A DNA stretch of 64,000 nt from Yamagishiella unicocca (Eukaryota; Chlorophyta; Chlorophyceae; Chlamydomonadales; Volvocaceae). The notes under the pieces are model-generated. The model worked only from the letters and a program-made list of their open reading frames with translations, searched no databases and had not been told where the DNA came from. A program made the position numbers and the translations under genes. Shown piece by piece: positions 43,882 to 53,637 of this stretch; within the stretch, counting starts at the first letter, position 1; every line of letters starts with the position of its first letter. The stretch covers positions 434,001-498,000 of the forward strand of contig BDSL01000017.1 in NCBI GenBank assembly GCA_003116995.1, in the 5' to 3' direction.

Positions 43882-44277
43882 ATGGCATCCGACGCCAACG
43901 CAACCCTCCTGGACCAGGCGGCTACCATGGCCACCAGGACTCAAGTCCTCACTCGGTATATCGGGGGCGCCCTGGCCATTGCTGGGACCGCGTTTTATTT
44001 CGGGAGCAAGGTTCTTCTGGCCAATTAAAAGGTCGATGATATGCTGCGCGATGTAAAGCAGGACATCCAGAACCTGCAGCAGGAGAACAAGAACCTGCAG
44101 CGAGAAGTCAAGCAGGAAATGCAAGGCTTGCAGCGAGAAGTCAAGCAGGACATGCAAAACATACGGCGCTCACCGTTCAGGTCGCGCCGCATGTTTTGCA
44201 TGTCCTGCTTGACTTCTCGCTGCAAGCCTTGCATGTCCTGCTTGACTTCTCGCTGCAGGTTCTTGTTGTGCTTCTAG
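43882..44277 (+). pseudogene. Broken copy of the membrane-anchored coiled-coil gene
   Basis: Paralogue of the ORF at 48157. It starts MASDANATLLDQAATMATRT and has a full hydrophobic segment YIGGALAIAGTAFYFGSKVL, but a TAA at 44026-44028 stops it after 48 residues where the other copy reads Ile-Glu-Lys. The downstream coiled coil (KVDDMLRDVKQDIQNLQQEN) stays open in the same frame to 44277, consistent with a recent nonsense change. The first exon's 3' part and donor have been replaced by an inverted copy of the coiled-coil sequence, forming a long hairpin. A genuine 48-aa protein is possible but less likely. Confidence 0.6.
44088..44265. repeat. Near-perfect 75-nt fold-back inside the broken gene copy
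   Basis: Left arm 44088-44162, right arm 44191-44265, with one mismatch in 75 by direct reading; the 28-nt loop adds six more pairs (cggcgc with gcgccg). The right arm and loop match the reverse complement of the intact paralogue around 48395-48440, so this arose by inverted duplication of the gene's own coding sequence. A transcript through it would form a long dsRNA stem. Confidence 0.9.
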
Positions 44278-44463
44278 TGCCGGCGGGGCATCCATGGCGT
44301 CTGTCCTGCACATCTAACTGCCGCGCGGGGAAGCCGTGCGCGTTATGGCCTGGCGTTCCCCTCCCTTCTCTGCCGTATGCGTCTGAAACCCCAGGAGTCG
44401 TAATCTGCCAGGTGGCACCGGCGATGGACAGCCGAGGGCGATTCGAAGTCGGACCAGGAGTGA

Positions 44464-44514
44464 AGTGCACGGATTATGTCGCCTTGTTGCAAGGAGACAT
44501 AATGCGTGCACTAC
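44464..44514. repeat. Short inverted repeat, left-copy version
   Basis: gtgcacggattatgtcgcc pairs imperfectly with ggagacataatgcgtgcac around a ttgttgcaa loop. The right segmental copy has an expanded version at 48858-48936. Confidence 0.8.
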
Positions 44515-45428
44515 ACTTCTTGCAACAAGGCGTGCTAGGAGGCGGACCTCTGGTGCGCGCTCGGCGCAGCAGCAGCGGGGTTAGAGCTCCCTTTGCTTGG
44601 ATGAATACCCGGGTTGCATAGCAGGATGGAATAGCAAATTGGCTCAGTTGTTATTTTCTGCATTCTTTAAATTGTATGCTTGTCATTTTTTGCATTCATT
44701 GCACGTGGTGGGCAAGAAAATATCTTAGAATCTTGGAATCTCTGCGCCCCGTCTGCGTGAGGCTACTGTACAGGCCAGGGGGCTCCTAGCAGGCCCTGTG
44801 GTGGAAAGCTTCAATGGTCGGTTGGGCAGCATGTTGCATTGCCTGCGTTCTCGTGGGGCGTCAATGGACCCTGAAAGGACAGTACATAGATCGTGTAGGA
44901 ATAGCCCCTGCCTGCAAGGCTGTCGTGGGTAGCCGTTGCCATCCTGAATATGTGGCTGCATGTACTCCGTCGTCAGCTGTCATCTGTGGAGGCTGCCTCG
45001 TGGCCCGGGTCCCGTCTTGCAACAATAGAATGCATTCGCCATGAGCTGCAGTTGGCTTGATGTGCGTTTCCCTCCAATTTGGGGGGAGGTGGAGGGACGG
45101 GCGAAAGCGAAGAACAGTCCAACTGCTTCCTCCTCACGTTGAACGTGGCCTAACAGCACATGTCTGAGCCCTAAGTTCGTGAGGATCGTGTAACGGGGCA
45201 TAGCGGCGATCCATCTAGAACCGTCTCCCATTAAGACAAGCGTTAGCGGATGATGGCATGGAGCGGGAAGGGCTGAGCAGGGTTAGGCACGGAGGCCCAT
45301 CTCTGAACGCCTTCTATCGCTCAGACTTGCACATCGTTTGGGAGCGCCTCTCTGCACTCATGCACTTACTCAGCCTTTCAGCGCACCCAGCCCGCCACTA
45401 GGCCCCATAGCCCTGCAGGGACATCCCA

Positions 45429-47766
45429 GTGCCGGCAGCCCCCATCATGACCTCGCGCTGCACCTCGAACTGCTCCACGGGGCACATGAACATCGACATC
45501 GGAAGACCGGGCGAGCGTCCCCATAATCCGGATCTCCGCCGGGTTCCCAATTGCCTCCTCTTCCCCAAATCGGCGTACACAGTACTGGTGAGCTGCCAAA
45601 CAAATCGCACGTTTCCAGGCTTATGCACAAATCCCTGTAACAAGTATTACTATACTTATGATTCACAAGTCCTCCCTGTGGGTGTGGTGCGCCTAACCCC
45701 CACCCACACAACATACACATCGCTACCGCCGTCGCTGTCAATCATGGCAACGGCGGCGCTGGCCGGCCGCGCCGTGTCTTGACCTGCTGCAAGGTAGGCG
45801 GCCACCGGCACTACCACGGCCGCCTATCGATGCTTGTTGTCGGCCGCCAGCCCAGCTCATGGGGCGCGACCAAGTTGTCGTAACGGTTACAGTGGGTTCC
45901 AGACCAAGTGGTGCTCGCTGTACTACTCGACCTTAACGAGGCGGCCCGCGCGCGCGTGACGTGCGCACACACGATTAGTGTCCCAATAAAGGCGCCGCCA
46001 GTCCACCCACGCCTTCTGCAGCCAGGCGTCGTCGGCGGCGAAGGCAGCTCGTCGCCACGCAGGGCGGCCTCCCAAGCAAGGTACACAAACCGACGGGCTT
46101 CCACTACGGGCAACCGGCCAGGAGGCGGGTATCAGCCGGAGGGCCGGGGCCCGCTGCAGCAGCAGTCCTTGTTGATAGCGGTGGTGCTGAATAGGGGGGA
46201 TAATGGTAGGCTGGCCGACTGCAGAAGCGGCTCGCTAGAGAGATGGCTGTCTAGATAAATTACAACATCAACGGCACTGCGTCATAGCATCCATGAGTGG
46301 CTGCGTGGCCAGGAGTCCAAAAATGCTTGTGCATCGCAAAAACTGTTCGTACACATGTACGCCTGCCTGCCTTCCTTGCCACGGCCGCGGTCTGTGCCTG
46401 TTCGGTGCCGCCGCCACTGTAAAAAAGAGAAGGCCCCAGCCCCTGCATCAAAAGCCATTATCCGATCGATATTTCCGCTGTTGGGAGGTGTCGAGAGACA
46501 CCGTTCGACAAGATTTGGGTAATGGTAGGGTATGTGTGTCGCTATCCTCCATCCAGCTGCTCATTCTGCGCGCACCAGCCCCTCATGATCGGACAGCTGC
46601 CCCTCATGATCGGACAGCTGGCACCCCGCTGACACACAGCTGCTGCCAGCCGTGCTGGGGGCCGCCGTGGCAGCCACGTGGAGTCTCCTAGCACTGCACT
46701 GCACTGCTGGGACACTGGGTGGCAGGGTGGCTGACACGTTCCGCGGTATCCTACCTGCCGCCGACTTGCTGGCATGGCAGGCACGACTGCGGCGCCTTGC
46801 GCCTGACCTAAGCATGGGCCCAGGGGACGAGCAGGGGCTGCTGTAGTTGAGAGCACGATGCTGCTGCAGTATCCGCTGCGGCATGCCGGCCTCGGGGGCC
46901 GCAATGTCTGCCCAGCCGCGTCACCATGCATTTTCCTGAAGACCAAGGCCGCTCGCAGCCAGGCTGGCAATGCCAACGCGTACCCACCTGTAGAATGCGC
47001 CTGCCTCGATGACGCCGTCGATGTGGCAGCGTGGAGCAGGTCGTGGCATGTACGAACGCCATCATGCCGAATCGGGCTACATGTGGTGTCCCTCGAGTGC
47101 ACCCCTCGCAAGAGGAGGACGCGGGGGAAGGAAAGCAGCGAGCCGCAGGGGGCAAGCTACAAGGCGAGCAGCAGTGAAGCCCATGTCCTCGTGCTGTGAC
47201 AGTCCTGCCGCCAGCAATCCCGCTGCCGCACTCCCGCCTGCACCTGTCGCCACGACAGCCACACCGTTCGCCGCTGCACTGCCCTGTGCAGCGGCGGCGG
47301 TGACAGCAGCTGCTGTGACGGCGGGCCAGGGCTGTTCTGCGACAACCGGAGTGTTCTGCGCGGCGGCAATTGGTGTCACCGCCGCCCCGGGATGCGCCAT
47401 GGCTGAGCGGCGGAGGCTGCTGCAACCACAGGTCTGGACCTGGGCCCACCACCCAGTGCGAGGCGCCCAGCACGGGAGGCTTAGGCTGCTGCTCACCGCA
47501 AACACCTGTCCGTGAGCGAGGGAGCGAGGATTTGGGACGGTCTGAGGGAGCAGGGTTGGTAATGCAAGGCACGAGCGCGCGTGCACGAGGGGGGAGCGCG
47601 TACCGCCCCGACTGTAGCGATATTCAAATTATGGATGCCGCTGTCTGAGGACTTTGTTGCTTGCCATTTGCGCGTGACACAATCTCGCCTGAGGCGACGC
47701 GGCGCACGGTCATCGCAGCATGAATGGCCGCGTCGGCACCCACCAGCATGTGTGGCGGCGTCAGCA
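45429..47766. other. Spacer between the two segmental copies
   Basis: A reverse-strand frame at 45398-45643 ends ...REVMMGAAGTGMSLQGYGA and stop. It could be a last exon of an unrecognised reverse gene whose end is also duplicated near 49490-49510. Other long frames (46808-47572, 47009-47515) are Ala/Arg/Cys-rich and unsupported. Confidence 0.35.
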
Positions 47767-48156
47767 CCCAGTGACCCAGGGGCAGCCTAGGCGCCGCGGC
47801 GGGGTACACGCTAACCTGCACATGGTGCAGAGGGTGCACCTACAGCTCCTCAAGGCCACCTCCAGGTCGGACAGGTTGTCACTAGCTGACGAGGCCAGCA
47901 AGAGGGAACTGTGGCACATAGACAGCTACCGGCGGAACCGCGGAGAAAATTAAACTGTTCACCCAGGCGAACGGTGTGAACAACGGTAAGAGCAGTGGGT
48001 GACGTGGGGTGCGCGCACAGTGTTCTCCATGAACTCTGATGACCAGTTATTTATGTCCGGATCACTTAAGTACGGCACTCACAAGACAACTTTTGTCGCG
48101 TCCCTGCCAATGAAAGGCGTCTGCCCCTTGCAAGTAAGCACAAGAAAAGTACCAAA

Positions 48157-48744
48157 ATGGCATCCAACGGCAACGCATCCCTCCTGGCCGTTGCTGGGAC
48201 CGCGCTTTTCTTCGGGATCAAGGTTCTTTTGGCCATTGAAAAGGTCGATGATATGCTGCGCGATGTAAAGGAGGGCATCCGCGATGTAAAGCAGGGCGTC
48301 CGCGTTGTAGAGCAGGACATCCAGAACCTGCAGCGAGAAGTCAAGCACGAAATCCAGGATGTTCATCAGGGAATCAAGGACATGCGGCGAGAAGTCAAGC
48401 AGGACATGCAAAACATGCGGCGCGACCTGAACGGTGAGCGGCGCTGTACACTTTCCTTCCGCTGAACTGAGCGAGCCTCTAAGCTACTACCTCGTGGCCC
48501 ACCAGACGTCAAGGTCAAGCTGGCTAGCTACCAGACAACGGTTCTTCGAGACCAGAACGAAGTCATGAGGGCTGCACTATTCAGCACAACGCGGAAGGTG
48601 CGGCGATTGCTAGCGGCAAAGATACTAGCAGCCTTGCAGGTGCCCGTCTGCTCCTACATGTCCTTTTTGTGCTTCTATTGCCGGCGGGGCATTCACGGTG
48701 TCTGTCCAGCACCTCTGACTGCCGCGCGGGGAAGCCGTGCGTGA
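48157..48744 (+). CDS. Small membrane-anchored coiled-coil protein, unrecognised family (2 exons)
   Basis: Exons 48157-48433 and 48506-48744; GT-AG, phases join, 171 aa. The start follows ACCAAA. Residues 8-26 are hydrophobic (SLLAVAGTALFFGIKVLLA), enough for one membrane segment or signal anchor. Residues about 27-140 form a long heptad-like coiled coil with repeated motifs (DVKEGIRDVKQGVRV, LQREVKHEIQDV, MRREVKQDMQNMRRDLN, DVKVKLASYQTTVLRD). Exon 2 adds NEVMRAALFSTTRKVRRLLA. The last 34 residues (after LAALQ) may instead be intron, since a GT donor follows at 48640. Compared with its left paralogue, it lacks about 20 residues before the hydrophobic segment. It loosely resembles plant DUF1664-type organelle anchors, but I cannot assign a family. 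Confidence 0.55.
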
Positions 48745-48857
48745 TGGCCTGGCGTTCCCCTCCCTTCTGTGCCGTATGCGTCTTGAACCCCAGGAGTCGT
48801 AATCTGCCAAAGGAACCGGCGATGGACAGCCGAAGGCGATTTGAAGTCGGACAAGGA

Positions 48858-48936
48858 GTGTAGTGCACGGATTACGTCGCCTTGTTGCAAGGCGACATAA
48901 TGCGTGCAACAAGGCGACATAATCCGTGCACTACAC
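48858..48936. repeat. 32-bp-arm inverted repeat
   Basis: Arms 48858-48889 (gtgtagtgcacgg...) and 48905-48936 (...ccgtgcactacac) pair with a single mismatch across a 15-nt loop. Nested ttgttgcaa and ttgcaacaa motifs occur again just downstream. It looks like the end-joined termini of a small transposon or a hairpin RNA unit. Confidence 0.85.
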
Positions 48937-49510
48937 TTCTTGCAACAAGGCGTGTTAGGAGGCGGACCTCTGGTGCGTGCTCGGCGCAGCAGCAGCAGGG
49001 TTAGAGCCATTGCCGTTGCCATCCTGAATATGTGGCTGCATGTACTCCGTCGTCAGCTGTCATCTGTGGAGGCTGCCTCGTGGCCCGGGTCCCGTCTGGT
49101 AACAATTTAAAATACATTCGCCATGAGCTGCAGTTGGCTTGATGTACGTTTCCCTCCACTTTGGGGGGAGGCGGAGGGACGGGCGAAGGCGAAGACGAGA
49201 CCAACTGCTTTCTGCGCGTGTAACATGTTTATGCGGATGTTAGGTTACGGGTAGCAGTTGCGGGTGGTGTGGTGACCTTGCACGGAAGGCGGGGCCGAAG
49301 CCAGCTCCTTGCTGAAGCGCTAAGAAAAAACCAAAGCCATGGACCAACAATGATCTTCTCCGTGCTGTGTGCTGTGTTGTTCACCCAAGGCTTGCCTCTT
49401 GCGGTCTACAATGGGTCTGGGAGCGCCCCTCTGCACTCATGCACGTAGTCAGCCTTTCAGCGCACGTCACCCTCCCAGCCCGCCACTAGGCCCCATAGCC
49501 TTGCAGGGAC

Positions 49511-49953
49511 ATCCAAGTCCATATATGGCCGCCAAGCGTAGTGTGCCAACCAGCCGGCGCACACCGCCTCGGGCCAGCCAACCAGCTGAGCTGGCCCACA
49601 CAGACCGAGAAACCCACTTTGCACCGTTACCCCCCCCCCTTGAACTTGCCCCCCTCCTGCACCTTTCCCCCCAACGCGCATCTGCCGCCCTCTTCTCTCT
49701 CCCCCACAACCCCCCAGAGAGAGACCGCGTTACAGTGGCCGCACGACAGGCGGCACCCGCCCTTATCCCGGCGGGAAAGCACTGCGGAAGAGACACGGAA
49801 CCAAGGTCGGGTACGGGCAACAGCAGGCAAACAGCATCATGCAAAGTCAGCACAAGCGACGGCAGGACACGGCCCCATTGGAGGCCCTTCGCCTGCAGCG
49901 CCGACGTTTCAGATGTGCAATTACCTTCCGGCCGTACAGGCCGTATCGCCCAT
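49511..49953. other. Spacer before tRNA-Leu
   Basis: Pro/Cys-rich open frames on both strands without family signature; nothing supported. Confidence 0.4.
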
Positions 49954-50033
49954 GGCATGGTGGCCGAGTGGTCTAAGGCGCAGGATTAAGGCTCCTGTCC
50001 GCAAGGGCGCAGGTTCAAATCCTGCCCATGTCA
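49954..50033 (+). tRNA. tRNA-Leu (anticodon AAG)
   Basis: An 80-nt class II cloverleaf without intron. Acceptor stem ggcatgg (49954-49960) pairs with ccatgtc plus discriminator A at 50033, with one G-U pair. D-arm gccgagtggtctaaggc; anticodon stem cagga/tcctg around the loop ttaaggc gives anticodon AAG (read as IAG, decoding CUN). A long variable arm (gtccgcaagggc) is typical of leucine tRNA. T-arm gcagg-ttcaaat-cctgc. The B-box ggttcaaatcc is intact. Confidence 0.95.
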
Positions 50034-51540
50034 ATTGCACATGTATTCCTGCATGATGCAAGATAGATTTTATAAATGGTTATGGGTGAGGAAAAGGGTT
50101 TATCTTGCACCTTAGCGGCACTTAGAAAGGCTGAAACTATGCGTAAACGACACATACTACGTCAAGTGCAAAACAGAGCGATGGCTAATCATGAATACGA
50201 TGCCGCGGCGACACCCCAGACTTCAGGATGTGGCAGGACTGAAAGACGTGCATCACACTGCGGCTTACGGTGCGGCAAGCTGACATCCATAACCCACATG
50301 CATTTTGCACGGATGAATGTTGTCATTGGTCCCTATTGAAGCATCGAGCGAGCATGGCCAATGCACAGCAAACAAGGGTCAAGGCAAGGCATGTAAGGCT
50401 GTAGCACCCAGGTAGGCTTCCGCGCTTCCCAGTTGAGAGCGTCACATGACATCCGTTCGCCTAAATTCGTATATTTTACATCTCAATTTTAATGCAAAAT
50501 GCTAGCTTTTCATTTTGCCTTCGTATGGATCAAAGCTACCGGTACCCGGTCTTTGCAATCTATCTCGCGCTCGCTATTTGGCCCACGGCATTATCAACCA
50601 AAGTGTCCTTGTAACAGATCCAAGAGGCGAGCATGCCTACTCTTGCGCTGGTGCGTGTGGTGCTTCCTCACTAGTGGCCACGCAATCGCACTCCGACACA
50701 GCTATTAGAAATAGTAATTATATGCGCGGTTCATCTGAAGTTGGGAAAGTTGAGGCCTGTGGGCTTGCTGCTGGGGCAGCCACATAAGTGCGTTACCATT
50801 AGCCGGTTACGTGCATGCACATCAGCAAGGGCCATGATTCATGGCCCATGAAGAGGGTGCCTGGCAGGCGCTTCACGTGCACCAGACCCGTGGGTCCGTG
50901 ACGGTACCGGTACGAGCCTGCACGGGTGCCTAATTAGCCCCCAACAGCTGGTCCTGGTTACAGTGCCGAATCATAGTGCTCATTGTACACGTACCGGTAT
51001 GCAAGTCGTTCACTGATGATCACGAGTGTGTGCGACAGTTGTATCCTTCTAGGCTCCAGCCGCCGTGTGACTAAGCCCATGTGCACTCAGTTGTTGTAAT
51101 CGTTACAGTGGGCTCCAGACCTTAAAAGGTAGAGCCATCGGGCGCATCGCCTCAGTTAACGTAGCGCGTGACAGACATCCTTACGTAAACGTACAGCTTG
51201 TGACTTCGAGATTGGTTCTTGGGTTGTGGCGCTTCCTCGTCAGGAGCGTCACTGGTGGAAGGCGTGACAACCGCTTTGTCGATTGACCGGAGTTCGTTTG
51301 CCACGCCCCAGCGCCGGCACGTACGTTTCACCGGCACTGGTTCCGGAGCCAGGACATCTGCGTTCCCGCTTGTATGCTGTTGCCGTAACTACAGCGCCTC
51401 TGTTGCTGTTAGGATTGATTGCGTCATGGATTCGGTTTCCACTCGTTCCGACAACGATGGGGACACGTGTGAATCTCGCGATTCAGGTCGGGCGCAGGGC
51501 CCTTCTGACCAAATCCGTTGGTGCCGCAGAGTATTTAGCG

Positions 51541-51569
51541 GAACCACGCCTCATTCCTCGGCGTGGTTC
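51541..51569. repeat. Perfect hairpin, 10-bp stem
   Basis: gaaccacgcc, a nine-base loop tcattcctc, then ggcgtggttc. Confidence 0.85.
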
Positions 51570-52586
51570 TTCTGCTTGGTTGTGTTGGTTGTTTTGGTTG
51601 TGCTTCTACACAATGTAACACACCGCGCTTGAAGAACGCCCGCGGCTCCTTGCTGCGTGAATAGGTCACTAGGTCGACGCAGCCCCAGTCAGCGCCGCCT
51701 TTATGTTTGGAACTTGAGACCCTGCAGCTTGGTAACCTGCAGCCCGCCTGCCAGCAGCGCTAGTCCGCGGGGCTGTGGTGCCGCGCGGTGTCGGCGACAG
51801 GTGATGCCTGCTGTGGGGCATGACACGTTCCCGCCGTCGTAACGGACTGTCATTGACAGCCCAAGAATTGTTGCGTCCCGATCAATATGGTGGAAACCTT
51901 GAAAGGCGACCTTTCCGCTTCACAGGTCACTAGTGGCTTATCCGCGACACGCTGCGGGCCACTGAAAGAGCCCAAGGATTTCCCCAATCGGTACTTTTCA
52001 TTACGTACCACCTCTTGACGGACGCTCTCTGCAGCTCTCTCCCACTGTAACGTGTACTACAGCTTTCATGAATCATAGGTGCTGGTCCGTTCTGGGCGGG
52101 GATCTTCTCAGGTGGTCTCAGGTGGGGGTTTCTGCTCGGCTTAATGCGGCGGTCTGCTGGCTTCTCTGGCTTGGGCTGAAGTTTGTGTACTACTGACAGG
52201 GGGCCCATTTGGGCTCGTACGTCTCTGCCGTACGCACCGTAAGTAAGATCGTGGCTGCTGAGCGCTGTAGGACGTACATGTTAGATGTGATTGAAAGATA
52301 TGCCGTAAAAGTGCTGGGCTTAGCCTCAGACCTAGATATGCGCAGCTAGACTCGCTGATTTATAATTTATTATTGTTGATTGCAAGCTTAAAACTCGTAC
52401 AGCCCAGACAAGCGAGGTGACCGATGGGACGTAAAGGGTAGTGTACGAGAGCTCGAGTCTGGTTGCGTGATTGGCAATTAGGAGCAATGGTGCCGTACGA
52501 TACGGCTTCTGACCTTATCTTCGAAGGGAGGCCGACAATAGCATGAAGGTTAACGTGAACGTATTGCTAGGCACGCTGGTGCGGCT

Positions 52587-52712
52587 TTCTTGATTTGTGA
52601 TGTGGGGTCAAGAGCCAGCTGGATTTGTCATGTGGGGTCAAGAGGCAGCTGGATTTGTCATGTGGGGTCAAGAGGCAGCTGGATTTGTCACGTGAGGTCA
52701 AGAGGCAGCTCA
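52587..52712. repeat. 30-bp tandem repeat, about four copies
   Basis: Unit begins tggatttgtcatgtggggtc and continues aagaggcagc; the last copy has cacgtgaggtc. Confidence 0.9.
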
Positions 52713-53637
52713 CAGTCTATGGATAACCACGTCTTCAGCGCACGGTGTGCTCCGTGCCGTGCGCGTGCGCGTCCACGCAATGCACACCATCACGCCAGAA
52801 ACCCTAAACAGACAGCCTCCGTACGGATGTGTGCCCACCCGTCAATGCTATCAACGTGTTTCACGCGACCCAAGCGGATGGCAGCTCCCGACATGACCGG
52901 AGACTCGCAGAGCACACACGGCGGCGATTCCACCACGGCCCCATAACCGACTTGCCCAGACGCGAGCGCACGCGCGACGACATAACTAACTCCCCAACGG
53001 TGTTAACCACCACACACACCACGAAGACAGCTTGGCGAGCACCCTAAGTCCCCAGGATACCCAGTACGGTGCACGCAACACCCCAAGACCCTAAGATTCC
53101 TTGTGTCGCACGCTGGAACGCCCGCGCTTGAGACCTTGGGTGCCTGGAGCAGCGCGACGATGCAAATGCCATTCAGCCCCGCCAAATGCGTCCTTACTGC
53201 TGCGCGCAGCGCCGTTCGTTGAGATTTGAACAACCGTAGTACGACGATCAACCGCCTTACGTGCCGTACTACTACAACTACTACTACTACTACTACCAGT
53301 CTACCACCCCATCATGGTAGGCCAGCCGCTTTGGGGGAACACAAAATGTGAAAGCGGCAGCTCACGAAGATGAGATCGTTCCGGACCTCCTTCACCACAT
53401 CACGGCATGCCTTGCAAATACAGGAGGACCAGCAAACCCTCCTTCGACACACCTCACCTCCCATGCGTCCTTGTGCAGCCAGGAACGAAGCCACGCACTC
53501 CACCGCACTCCACCGCACACAACTTAGTTACCAGCCGCAACACCAACACCCCACGCCGCCGCTGCCCTCGTTCTTTGATATGCACAACCCTTCCCAAGCC
53601 CCATCCCCAGCCGCACGCCGCTATCACATGACTCACC

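Larger units (their letters stand above)
43297..45428 (+). repeat. Segmental duplication, left copy
   Basis: Matches 47767-49510 in blocks: 43297-44580 with 47767-49010, 44935-45130 with 49011-49205, and 45338-45428 with 49411-49515. The left copy has extra sequence near 43575-43740 and 44585-44930. Both copies run in the same direction about 4.4 kb apart. Identity by eye is high (about 90% in the best blocks), so the event is fairly recent. Confidence 0.85.
47767..49510 (+). repeat. Segmental duplication, right copy
   Basis: Right member of the pair with 43297-45428. It carries the intact coiled-coil ORF and the expanded inverted repeat at 48858-48936. Confidence 0.85.
50034..53637. other. 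Gene-poor region downstream of tRNA-Leu
   Basis: No family signature. A frame at 51283-51618 contains RVNLAIQVGRRALLTKSVGA and ends just before a TGTAA (51614-51618), but its start is unclear. A perfect 10-bp-stem hairpin lies inside it (51541-51569). A 30-bp array lies at 52587-52712. Short element-like motifs shared with 41876 and 45885 occur near 51101-51151. Confidence 0.4.

Noticed and set aside
53312..53518. Additional NUFIP1 exon reading CRDVVKEVRNDLIF
   Set aside because: Has acceptor and donor-like sites, but exon 6 already reaches an in-frame stop at 53638-53640.
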